Shown here one piece after another: positions 1-8,911 of a stretch of 21,847 nt of DNA (position 1 is the stretch's first letter; every line of letters begins with the position of its first letter). The DNA is taken from positions 1 to 21,847 of the forward strand of contig JBNGIQ010002709.1 in assembly GCA_049999765.1 (NCBI GenBank), given 5' to 3'. A program made the translations under genes and the position numbers. Source of the DNA: Phaeoceros laevis (Eukaryota > Anthocerotophyta > Anthocerotopsida > Notothyladales). Under the pieces are notes generated by a model. It was given only the letters and a program-made list of their open reading frames with translations, ran no database searches and was not told the DNA's origin.

Positions 1-499
1 CACAATGTGGGGTCCAAGAAATACTGCCTCCACAACAACTCTTGGCGTTCTCCTGCACTGCTATTGTCCGGTATGCATAGCTTGGCTGCAAAGCCACAGC
101 ACGGCACAAACGTGCGGCTTATGTAAACCCATTGCCTCGGAGGCACATTTAACCTCCCCTCCAGCTCCAGGGTGTGGGCCTGCCTCTCAGCTACTGGCAT
201 CCAAAACCGCTGCTGTTGCATCCCATTGGTGGTGCGCAATGGTAGGTGGAGGAAATGCGCCATTGCTACCTCTGCAAAAACTGGAGCAGTTGGCTATGGC
301 GGCCCTCGAACTGGCAAAGTGTTATCCAGGTCAAGCGCAGCCACAAGTCACGGTGGCCTGCGGTTTGAACTCACAGGGAAGCACCAGCAGCAGGGACATC
401 TGTCGCAAAAGCCTGGTCACGACACCTTGCTAGCCTGAGCTTTGGCGTAATTTGACATGGCGATGGCGGCGGAGCTCAGTTGGTGTGCCAAATCGCGCC
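1..499. other. Left-edge stretch, no recognised gene
   Basis: Open frames run through parts of this stretch on both strands (the longest on the + strand at 5-433), but their products contain no domain, motif or targeting signal I recognise. No PPR repeat pattern is visible before about position 500. It may be the flank of the broken PPR copy that follows, or part of a gene cut by the window edge. Confidence 0.4.
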
Positions 500-711
500 A
501 GCTTCGATACCTTCACCAACAAGAACCACTGTGACATGGAGTGCACTGGTTGGAGGATATGCCCGTCAAGGGCAAAGTGATATCCTTTGACTTGTTTCAC
601 AACATGATCCAGGAGGGCATAGAACCAGATGCTATCACATTTCTCAGTATACTCAATGCATGCAGTTATGCAGGCCTAGTGGACAAGGCCCAGCAGGTGT
701 ACTTCAAATGA
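500..711 (+). pseudogene. PPR pseudogene fragment, C-terminal part, two frameshifts
   Basis: Read across frames, this strand encodes the end of one PPR motif, then a P motif and the start of the following L-type motif. It matches residues encoded near 3200-3370 of the intact minus-strand PPR gene in this window. The recognisable pieces are FDTFTNKN, then TVTWSALVGGYARQG, then FDLFHNMIQEGIEPDAITF and LSILNACSYAGLVDKAQ. Each piece lies in a different frame from the next, so there are frameshifts near 534 and near 585. A TGA at 709-711 closes the last frame. The fragment points the opposite way to the rest of the pseudogene, which begins directly after it. It cannot make a functional protein. 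Confidence 0.8.
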
Positions 712-1211
712 ATGTTACAACATTTCCTGCAGTAACGCCCTCCTCCTGCATGATCCCGTAAAGAGCAAGGGCTTCTTGACCGTACCCATACTGAGCATAT
801 ATATCCTGCCATCATATACTATTCCAAGTCGCTCACTACATCTCTGCTCGGCAGATTGTCAAAAGTTCAATTTGCAAATTGTTAGACACTCTCCGAGCAT
901 ACCCCAAGCTCCCACATTTAGAGTACATTCCCAAACTCGCCCTCACATGCATATCTGGCTTATCTGCACTACCCGATATATCAGCATGGATCTCTAGATC
1001 TCGACCAGAAAAGAGATCATGTCCAAAATTAATGGCACATTATTTGAGGGCTGCCACATATACATGGCTGTTTGCTTTCAACTCTGACTCTCGCATTCGA
1101 CGATATAGTTGAAGAGCATGTGTAGCCAGTATGTGTCGAGCATGTACGAAATAAGGGTGGCCCACATATGACGATTTGGCACAGAGACAATGGCAGCAAG
1201 TGCATGAACAC
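712..1211 (-). pseudogene. PPR pseudogene fragment with internal deletions
   Basis: This is a degraded copy of the intact PPR gene at 2747-5807, in the same orientation. Three blocks line up: 712-871 with about 4459-4611, 880-1182 with about 5198-5508, and 1184-1211 with about 5600-5622. A run including ctctcgcattcgacgatata occurs unchanged in both copies (near 1088 and near 5403). Relative to the intact gene, about 590 bp and about 90 bp are missing at the two joins. The reading frame is interrupted by substitutions and small indels, so only short open frames remain. It directly abuts the inverted C-terminal fragment at 500-711, so the copy has been rearranged as well as eroded. Confidence 0.85.
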
Positions 1212-1322
1212 TTAAAAATTAAAATCATGATTTGCAATTTAATTTTGCATCCCAAACATATTCAATAAGTACGGGTATGGCTAGTTTCTATGTAGTCTAA
1301 ACTACAAGCTAGCTTTCCTCTT

Positions 1323-2198
1323 TCAAATAGCTGGTGGCTTTTTTGCAATTGGCATAGGGGGATCCTCCGGAAAGACTCGCTCCTCCCGCGGAATTAGCGT
1401 TCGTCCACACTCTTGACGCCATTTGGTGATGGCCACCACCTCGGGCCTCTGAAGATCCCGCAAGTAAGTTTGCAAGGGACGGTTCAGCTTGAGGTGATAG
1501 GCCCGTTCGCCCTGGTGTCGCCACCCGCACAGGAGCGCTTTGATCTTCATCATGTCTGCAGCCCACACCGCCGCTGCCTCTGTGGCAAACGAGCCGATAC
1601 TGATCTGCAGGCCGATTTTTTGCACCTTGAGGCGCGCGGGGTTAACGGGCTTGAGTCCGTTGGAGTCCCAGAACCGGGCGTCCCAGGTGTGGGAATTCTT
1701 GTTGGGCGACACGTCCCAATAGTAGACCTGGCATTCGCAGGCTACACCGGGCCCGGGACGGCGACTCACCACGACGAACTGCGCCAACTTCTCCAGGACT
1801 ACCGCAGTCGGGGCTTCCGGATTCGTCAACACATCGGCGTCCATTGGCAAGTTGTGGTGACGGCCGACGTCGTCCTCCTCCACCAGTACGTCCATGGATG
1901 TCGATTCTGCAGCAGCTAGACCAGTTGGCCGTGACATCACGGCCAACGGTGCAGGAGGCGCCGTCGATGCCACCTCCTGCATTTGCTCATGAGAGGTGGG
2001 CACCGTGGCCGGCTCTGGCTCTGTGAATGTGTTCAAACTTGCTCCGGCTGGAACATTCTGGTGCTGCTCCGGAGCTATGAGATTTTTCAACGTATTTATG
2101 TAGGCGTCCAGCCCCATGATAATTGCCTGCGAGTCCTCCACGTAGAGATCTAGGAATTTCTTTATTCCCGCGGCGTCCAATGCATATCTTGGCACCAT
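1323..2198 (-). CDS. Divergent AP2-like domain protein, intronless
   Basis: This is an uninterrupted frame of 291 aa. The start chosen is the ATG at 2198, the first ATG downstream of the TATA box at 2388-2394. The frame stays open a little further upstream but without another ATG. The N-terminal 45 residues look helical, and residues about 45-130 are Pro/Ala/Ser/Glu-rich and probably disordered. Residues about 159-241 resemble an AP2/ERF DNA-binding fold: YYWDV, WDARFWD, a basic stretch, then ISIGSFATEAAAVWAADMM and finally LKLNRP. These parallel the strand-strand-strand, the alanine-rich helix and the closing LNFP of AP2 domains. The canonical YRGVR and WAAEIRD signatures are absent. A nuclear DNA-binding role is inference. 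A lineage-specific protein that only superficially resembles AP2 is the alternative. Confidence 0.55.
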   Translation of the reverse strand: MVPRYALDAAGIKKFLDLYVEDSQAIIMGLDAYINTLKNLIAPEQHQNVPAGASLNTFTEPEPATVPTSHEQMQEVASTAPPAPLAVMSRPTGLAAAESTSMDVLVEEDDVGRHHNLPMDADVLTNPEAPTAVVLEKLAQFVVVSRRPGPGVACECQVYYWDVSPNKNSHTWDARFWDSNGLKPVNPARLKVQKIGLQISIGSFATEAAAVWAADMMKIKALLCGWRHQGERAYHLKLNRPLQTYLRDLQRPEVVAITKWRQECGRTLIPREERVFPEDPPMPIAKKPPAI

Positions 2199-2231
2199 CT
2201 TCCTTACGCGTTGCTGCAAAGATCTAGATCT

Positions 2232-2282
2232 TTGGAGTTGCTTACTCTTTGGAGTCGCTTACTCGTTGGAGTTAGATTTGGA
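2232..2282 (-). repeat. 17-bp tandem repeat in the leader of the AP2-like gene
   Basis: Two near-identical 17-bp units (2232-2248 and 2249-2265, one internal mismatch) are followed by a partial, diverged third unit from 2266. The array lies between the predicted transcription start (about 2360) and the ATG at 2198. On the transcribed strand each full unit contains GTAAGC, a match to a 5-prime splice site. TCTTTGCAG, an acceptor-like sequence, ends at about 2214. Confidence 0.7.
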
Positions 2283-2387
2283 TCGGAGAAAATTAAGGTA
2301 TGGCGAGCTTAAGCTCTCCGGAAGATATCAAAATCCAAGAGTGAACAGGTTTGGAGAGAGTTTCACTCAGTCATGGGCCGGCCGGCC

Positions 2388-2394
2388 TTATATA
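2388..2394 (-). promoter_or_regulatory. TATA box of the AP2-like gene
   Basis: The minus strand reads TATATAA here, about 190 bp upstream of the ATG at 2198 and followed by a GC-rich GGCCGGCC-containing stretch. A start site about 30 bp downstream would give a leader of roughly 160 nt with no earlier ATG, which fits the start codon chosen for the gene. Confidence 0.6.
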
Positions 2395-2438
2395 GCAAAA
2401 TGCTCAGGGTGCATCCGAGGCACGAGGAGCATTTTGCT
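2394..2438. repeat. Perfect 12-bp inverted repeat abutting the TATA box
   Basis: agcaaaatgctc (2394-2405) and gagcattttgct (2427-2438) are exact reverse complements separated by 21 bp. The left arm touches the TATA box, so the pair occupies the immediate core-promoter flank of the AP2-like gene. It could be a paired protein-binding site or a hairpin. Confidence 0.75.
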
Positions 2439-2499
2439 GGTTTAAGGAGCTCATTCTCCTTGGGCCTTGGATGTGTTGGGGGGATTCATTTCCTATGAC

Positions 2500-2519
2500 C
2501 ACAGGTGTTTACACCTGTG
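2500..2519. repeat. 20-bp palindrome with two E-box cores
   Basis: The arms cacaggtgt and acacctgtg are perfect reverse complements around a central TT. Each arm holds an E-box core (CAGGTG/CACCTG), the class of site bound by bHLH factors. It lies in the spacer between the 3-prime end of the PPR gene and the promoter of the AP2-like gene, about 105 bp upstream of that gene's TATA box. Confidence 0.7.
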
Positions 2520-2746
2520 TTCTAGCGCGCAGGGAAACTGAGCCTGATTCAGATGAGTGGGATGTCTTGATTCGCTTAGCAAACAAGCACTAAATATAAT
2601 CGGGGAAGAATCACGGACCCGGCGGGTGTTTAGCGCACGTCAGTCCAAAGGTTCATTTAATACGTTTTGTCTTATGCGGCCAAAACACCGGCCGGGCGAC
2701 TCATGGGAAATGGCCATAAGTCCCACTTGATAACGGATACGCATAA

Positions 2747-5700
2747 TCACCATAGATGTTGCCTTTGTTCTCTGTCTCCTGCAGAAAACAAATGAACCGC
2801 TCCACCTATGTCAGCGCACCGGCTTTGCCCTTGCGTCTTCCATCCTTTAGCTTTCACTCTCATTGCATCGATGGCCTCCGCCTCTTCCCACATGTCAGCA
2901 GCTGCGTAGATATTCGACATCAGTATATATGCTGACGCATCAGTCTCCTCCAACCTGACGGCAAATTCGAATGCCTGTCTTCCTATTCGCACATTGTTCC
3001 ACTTTTGACAGGCACCCAATAGGCATCGCCACACCTCGCCAGAAGGTTGGAATGGCATGATCATTACCATCTCCATGGCCTTATCAACATAGCCTGCCCG
3101 TCCAAAAAGATCAACCATGCAACTGTAGTGCTCAATGGTTGGAGTGATGCAGTAGTCTGTGCTCATAGCCTGAAAGTACGTCTGGCCCTTCTCAACTAGA
3201 CCCACATGGCTGCATAAGGTAAGAATGCTTGTAAACGTGATGCCGTTTGGCTGTATCCCCTCTTGCCTCATCTTGAGAATCAACTCAAAAAACAGTTCAC
3301 TGTCTCCCAGGTGGGAATATCCAGCGATCAGTGCATTCCATGTGACTGTGTCTCTGGTGGGCAGGGTGTCAAACACCTCCTGCGCATGAGTCATACTCCC
3401 ACATTTCCCGTACATGTCAACAAGGGCGTTTGCCACAAACATATCACTAGCCTCTAGTCCAAGTTTGGAAATTTGAGCATGAATTTCCTTGCCCTTCTGC
3501 AGTCCCACCGTTCTGCTGCACGCCTGTAGGGCATACACTAGTGTAACAGCATTAGCTGGAGTAACACCCTCCTGCTGCATACAATCGTAAACGGCAAGGG
3601 CTTCTTGGCCGAGCCCTTGCTGAGTATACCCTCCCATCATAACATTCCAAGTCACCACATCTTTGCTTTGTAGATTGTCAAATACTCTGCGAGCTTCATC
3701 TAAACTCCCACACCTTGCATACAAGTTAATGAGGCAGTTGCCAACAGTGACATCAACATCTAGTCCTCGTTCTTGAATCTGTGTATGAAGCTGCCTCCCC
3801 TTCTGTAGAGCCCCATCGTTAGCACATGCTTGCAGGAGGCAGATGAATGTAACGACATCTGAGGCAACGACTCCCTCCTGCTTCATGCGTGTATAAAGAG
3901 TAAGGGCTTCTTGGCCAAGCCCCTGTTGAGCGTATCCTTTGATAATAGAGTTCCATGTCACCACGTCTCTGCTATCCAGGTTGTCAAACACTAGGTGTGC
4001 ATCCTCTAAACTTCCGCACTTTGCGTACATGTTTACCAAGGCATTCCCGACAAGAATATCAGCTTCAAAGCCTCCATTGCATATCTGTGAATGGAGATGC
4101 TTACCTTCTTGCAGGGCTTCCAAGGTGGCGCAGGCTTGCAGGAGCAATATGTATGTAACAACATCAGCTGAAATTTTGCCCTCCCTTTGCATGCATTCAT
4201 AAAGAGAAAGGGCTTCCTGACCGAGTCCATGTTGAGCATGTCCAGCAATAATGGCATTCCAAGTTACCACATCTTTCGTAGGCAGATCATCAAAAACTCT
4301 CTGCGCAACGTCAAGTCTCCCACACTTTGCATACATGTCAACGAGACAAGTGCCCACAACTAAGTCAGCTTCTAGTCCTCTTTCTTGAATTTGTGCGTGA
4401 AGCTGCTCCCCCTGGTGCAGAGCTTTAGTACTGGCACAAGCCTGCAGTAGGCAAATGAATGTAACAGCATTTCCTGCAGTAATGCCTTCCTCCTGCATGA
4501 TCCCGTACAGAGCAAGGGCTTCTTGACCGTGCCCATGCTGAGCATATCCTGCCATCATACTATTCCAAGTCACTACATCTCTGCTCGGCAGATTATCAAA
4601 GACTCTGCGAGCATCATCTAGGCTTCCACACTTTGCATACATGTTCACCAAGCTGTTGGCAACAAACAGATCGGCCTCCCAGCCCCTTTCCTGAATCAAT
4701 GCATGAATTTCCTTTCCCTTAATCAAGCCCCTGGTGCTGGCACATGCACAGAGAAGGCAGATAAACGTTGCCTGATTTGCTGGAATTTTATACTGCTGCA
4801 TTCTTGCATAAAGAGAAAGGGCTTCTTGACTTAGCCCATTGTCGTTATAAGCTGCAAGGATGGAAGTCCAGGTCACCACGTCTTTCTTTGGCAGATTGTC
4901 AAACACTCTGCGTGCATCCTTGATGCTCCTGCACTTTCGGTACATGTGGATCAGGCAGTTTCCAATAACTACATCACTTTCCAGGTCTCTTTCCTGAATT
5001 TGTGCATGGACCTGCTTTCCCTGGCGCAACTCCTGTAGACTGGCACATGCTTGGAGAAGGCTCACAAATGTTTTACGATTAGGTGGCGTAATGCCCTCCT
5101 GTTGCATGATTCCATAAAGATTGAGGGCTTCTTGACCAAGCCCATTTTCAAAATATCCTGAAATCATAGCATTCCATGTCACGACATTTCTAGCTGACAA
5201 ATTGTCAAACACTCTCCGAGCATCCCCTAAGCTCCCACATTTTAAGTACATTCTCACCAAATTCATCCCCACATACATATCTGGCTTGTCTGCACTACCC
5301 AAAATATCGGCATGGACCTCACGACCAGAAAAGAGATCCTGTCCGAAGGCACATGCTTTAAGGGCTGCCACATATACATGGTTGTTTGGTTTCAACTTTG
5401 ACTCTCGCATTCGACGATATAGTTGAAGAGCCAGTGTAGCCTGTCCGTGTCGAACATGTGCGAAAATAAGAGAGGCCCACATATGACGATTTGGAACTGA
5501 GACCTTGTTGAAGACTTCCATTGCATCTTCCAACCTTCCATGTGAACCATACATACAAATAAAATGGTTGGCCAGGAATGTGTTTGACCCATGCCCCCAA
5601 ACGGTAGCAAGAGCATGAACACGGCGTCCAAGAAATAGATTCTTCTGTGCAATGCACCTCTTCAGGGCCCCATAGAAGACAGAGATATCAACAGCGGATC

Positions 5701-5807
5701 CTTGTCGCACCCGGAAGGCCAGGGCTTCAACAGCCTCCACGAGCTGCCCGTCCTCATATGACTCACTCGAAGTCGGAAGTTGTAAATCCACCTCACAATC
5801 TGCCACC
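2747..5807 (-). CDS. PLS-class PPR protein with E domain and truncated DYW (5-prime exon unresolved)
   Basis: One long frame of about 1019 residues encodes roughly 25 pentatricopeptide motifs. From about residue 207 they fall into P-L-S triplets of close to 102 aa, with hallmarks VVTWN, LLQACA, VNMYAKCGSL and ARRVFDNL. L2 and S2 motifs and E1/E2 motifs (about residue 905 on) follow. A short DYW-like PG-box start (GGAVHLFSAGD) leads into a TGA about ten residues later. Such proteins bind organellar RNA one base per motif and usually direct C-to-U editing. Here the catalytic HxE and CxxC deaminase motifs are absent, so editing would need a partner. The first in-frame codon after the upstream stop region that can serve as a start is GTG (5806), and the first ATG is residue 85, inside a repeat. 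TTTTGTAG just upstream looks like a splice acceptor, so translation probably begins in an upstream exon. Confidence 0.87.
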
Positions 5808-6049
5808 CTACAAAACTAACACAATTGTCAAACTACGGTACCCACGCCACAATTTTAGCTCACTTAACCCTGAGTGGCTCAACGAACATCTGTATAGAGA
5901 TGTTCACGCTCACGCTGAAATTTAGAGAGCAGCTGAGTGCAGTAAGGAAAAGACCTGCGGCTCGTTCTGTATCGTCCATCACCAAACGCAGGCTGAATGG
6001 GTGCTCTTTACGAGCAGACACTTTTGCTCCGTCGCACGTTTCCATCAAC

Positions 6050-6108
6050 CTGGTGTTGGTCTCAGAAATGGCCCCTTGTGAAGTGCTTGAAGCCCGGATT
6101 CCTGGCAT
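6050..6108 (-). CDS. Candidate first coding exon of the PPR gene
   Basis: An ATG at 6108 opens a frame (MPGIRASSTSQGAISETNTR) rich in Ser/Thr with few acidic residues, as in organelle transit peptides. A donor CCAG|GTTGAT after 6050 leaves phase 2, which matches the acceptor TTTTGTAG| before 5807 and gives a 1039-aa protein. A second phase-consistent choice uses the donor GCAG|GTCTTT after 5955 with the acceptor GGCAG| before 5799, giving 1068 aa. Neither donor is strong, so this is a proposal to explain the missing initiator, not a confirmed exon. Confidence 0.4.
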
Positions 6109-6341
6109 TTCTGTGTGGTGCCATCATCACAAACTCCAATTACCTTGTAGCATAGCACATCCTCACGCAAACGATGATTGAACTTTCATAGAGTACCTTG
6201 TTCGACCCGCTGTCCCGCCAATAAAAGCAACCGAGCAGACGCTTTTCCATGCCTCATCTGCTGTTACCTCCACAGCAAGCCACCTTGTCAAAAGTATCTG
6301 AGAATGTAAGCCGCGAGGGCCATACGTGCCACCCGTACCTT

Positions 6342-6355
6342 ACACCTCGAGGTGT
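6342..6355. repeat. 14-bp perfect palindrome
   Basis: acacctcgaggtgt is its own reverse complement. It sits about 235 bp upstream of the candidate PPR initiator at 6108, so it could be a dimeric factor site in that promoter. There is no independent support. Confidence 0.5.
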
Positions 6356-6768
6356 GACCCGGCCTCTATCTGAGGAACACTACTGAGGTGCTGATGGTAA
6401 TCACGCAAATTCGTTACCGCGCCTCACCAAATTCGCCATTTGGTATCAGCAGCGCTAGTGGACAATGCATTCAATGCACCTGCAATTGTGAAAGTAATAG
6501 ACTGGTATTGTAAGCCAAAGTGCGTACAGGATTACTTAGGGCAACTTCTGTTTCGAGTGATCACAGCGTGCGAGTATCACAGCGTGCGGACCTACAAAGT
6601 AGTAGTAGTAATATGGTTATGGTGTTTGCCAACTCCCGAACGGCGGGGGCAAAATGCGACGGTCCATTTTCTGTTGCACATTAGCGTAATTGAACACCCC
6701 GTCAGGCAACAAGCACGTAGTAAAGTTTCTTCTTCGGGAAAAGTGCACTCGATTTGAGAATAGGCTCC

Positions 6769-6800
6769 TCTCAGGATTAGCTACTCAGATAATCCTGAGA
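6769..6800. repeat. Perfect 11-bp inverted repeat (hairpin)
   Basis: tctcaggatta (6769-6779) and taatcctgaga (6790-6800) are exact reverse complements with a 10-nt loop. The hairpin lies about 370 bp beyond the stop codon of the SKIP1-like gene, so it may fall in its 3-prime UTR or just outside it. Confidence 0.65.
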
Positions 6801-7165
6801 AAAGCATTGCAACAGCGTCGCAGGGTCCTCCACCTTCATGGACAACTTGGACTGCCTCATGACTAGTATTTCAGGTATAGAATGGCATTGTAAAGCGTTT
6901 AAGCGAGGTCAAAACTATATCCTGGAATCTGCAACTCGCAAGAATCAAGTTTCCTGTCCTACCAGATTTTTATTTTCCGCAGTTGTTAGGTGCTCACAGC
7001 AACCTGGACAGACAGTTACGTAGACAACCGATCGGTTACACACCCTAAACGATCGAAGCTGATGAGTACACTCGGATTTCACAGACACCTAGGATTCAAG
7101 TGACTGCCACGATACCAACCACCTGTGTTTTAGCCTGTACCGTAGACCTTGAGCCTGAAAGCGCG

Positions 7166-8335
7166 TTAGTACTCAAAATATTCGTTGTCAAACCTTTCGT
7201 TGTATAGCTGCCAATGTCCATACTGTCGAGGAGCATGAAGTGCACGAAGGGGGGGAAGGTTAGGATACAGAAAAACCTTTAGTTTCAGAAGCTTCTCTTT
7301 TGCTGAAATCCATCCTCGTCTAGTGAGATTTGAGGACCAAAGCAAGTCCAGGTACTCCAGATGCTTACAGTGTTCAGCAAGGAAGAGCAAACCGTCATCA
7401 GACAATTTGGAGTGCCTCATTTCCAAGTGCTTGAGCTTTGGCATGGAAGTGGCGACGATCATAGCCTCTCCATCTCCACTTTGTGCATAGTGACACATCT
7501 GAGAATAGGATATGGGCAGCAGACTCCTCCTCCTGTCATCGTCGACATTCAACATATTTCGCTTGAATGCAACTACGGAGTCACCAAAGTGCTTCAAAGA
7601 ACCTTCAGACACGTATAGGCACTCGCTGATATCCAAAGTATGCAGCTGCCGGCATGCTGAGGAAATTTGTTTCAGAGATGAGTCTGTCACACCGACACTC
7701 GAAGGTATGGACAGAACCTCCAGTCTTGGACACCTACACGCACAACCAACAGCAGGAAAGCTCAGCGGAGGATAAACGCTGCCAATGTCATGTTACAGCT
7801 CGCCACAAAATTGTTTCTTGCATCTATAAATGGCCTATTCTGGCAAACGAAAACAGTGCGCCAAACACCCAGCTTACCTTTGGGCGACGTAGGTGAGTGC
7901 AACATCGGAGCAATGTGAGGTCCGGAGCTCTCTTAGACGACCCGCACTGCGGTCCACAAGTGTCATAACCATGCGATCCACCTTTTCTTCGAAATCGGAC
8001 TGCCACCAACGTCGGGACTCCTGCCTTGCTGCAAATGCACCTGACATGTCCACAACCTCGCAACAGGCTGCATCATGAGCAGCTCCAAGCCAAGCCTTGC
8101 ACACCTGCGGCACTACCAAATACCTGTCTTCAAACCCCAATTTCTTGAAGATCTCCACCAAGGCTTCATGTGTCAGATCAGCCCAATCGCGTTCCTCGGT
8201 ACTCATCGTTTTCTCTACAGGCAGAGAATGCACATGATCTGCATCTGACAAACAAGCCACAGTATCTTCCTCCATGGAATGCCAGCTCAGGCTGCCATCA
8301 TCAGTGGATAAATACTCCAGGCTATCATCCGCCAT
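7166..8335 (-). CDS. SKIP1: F-box/LRR protein, SKIP1-like (2 exons)
   Basis: The exons are 8335-7878 and 7733-7166, with one 144-bp intron (donor CAAAG|GTAAGC, acceptor GTGTAG). Phase 2 joins AG to G, giving QRCPRLEVL and a 341-aa protein. After an acidic N terminus, an F-box lies at about residues 51-95 (DWADLTHEALVEIFKKLGF, then VCKAWLGAA). Leucine-rich repeats of the CPRLEVL, CRQLHTLDISEC and CKHLEYLDL type follow. The C terminus YGHWQLYNERFD is the signature I associate with Arabidopsis SKIP1 (related there: YGHWRLYDERFD). The F-box is expected to bind the SKP1/ASK adaptor of an SCF ubiquitin ligase while the LRRs bind the substrate, which is unknown. It is divergent with PRXIIF, their start codons 576 bp apart. 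Confidence 0.87.
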
Positions 8336-8911
8336 GCAGAAAATATGGCCAATGCACTCCTGCCTGATTGGAAACCAAGAGGTATAACCAACCAGCGGAC
8401 CTGCCTGTTTCCAGAATCACGAAGCTCTACGGCTTGTAGCACATATCCACACTCAACCCTCACTACGCTCTTCTATCATACGCAGACGAGCAATCCTACT
8501 TCAAGATTCACAGCAGCGTCAATCGGCACGATTTTGTAGGGAGGACATTCAACCAGAGGATTCGATTCCACTGAAGTCATGAATTGCACCGTTCAATGAA
8601 TCACTCTACCAACAACAGCATCCGGGTTTCTCGGCTCCCGACTCGGACTCTCACAACAACCACCGGTGGCTCGGACTGGTGTGGGGGGGATCGCAACGTG
8701 CGCATTCCATGAAGGGGCTCCTGGCCGGTGACCGGCTGCTGTAGGTCGCACCTTCAATCGCCCGGTCCACGTGTTCACTCTCATCACTCAACACCACTGA
8801 CAGTGAAGCTGAATGAGACTGTCGCGTCGAGGCTTGATTCTCAGTGGGGCAGGGGCTAGGGATCTGTAGGTCCTAGCCGCTCAAGAAGATCGTGACTACC
8901 GTGGACTCGGG
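8336..8911. promoter_or_regulatory. Shared 5-prime region between SKIP1-like (-) and PRXIIF (+)
   Basis: The 576 bp separate two divergent start codons. It contains CCAAT motifs on both strands near 8349 and 8370, short palindromes (CCACCGGTGG at 8660-8669), and a 7-bp stem (ggctagg 8854-8860, cctagcc 8872-8878) about 35 nt before the PRXIIF ATG that could fold in its leader. No clear TATA box was found on either strand. No coding signal was recognised. Confidence 0.5.

Larger units (their letters stand above)
6109..7165. other. Spacer between the PPR and SKIP1-like genes
   Basis: This should contain the PPR promoter and the 3-prime UTR of the F-box gene, both transcribed leftward. Open frames on the + strand (for example 6440-6757) show no recognisable domain. 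A perfect 14-bp palindrome lies at 6342-6355, a direct repeat of tcacagcgtgcg at about 6560-6587, and a hairpin at 6769-6800. I see no RNA gene. Confidence 0.5.

Noticed and set aside
1413-1919. 168-aa + strand open frame
   Set aside because: It lies wholly antisense to the AP2-like gene, which has its own promoter and an AP2-like domain; the + strand product shows no domain.
6440-6757. 105-aa + strand open frame
   Set aside because: No domain, no clear promoter, and the composition resembles the surrounding non-coding DNA.
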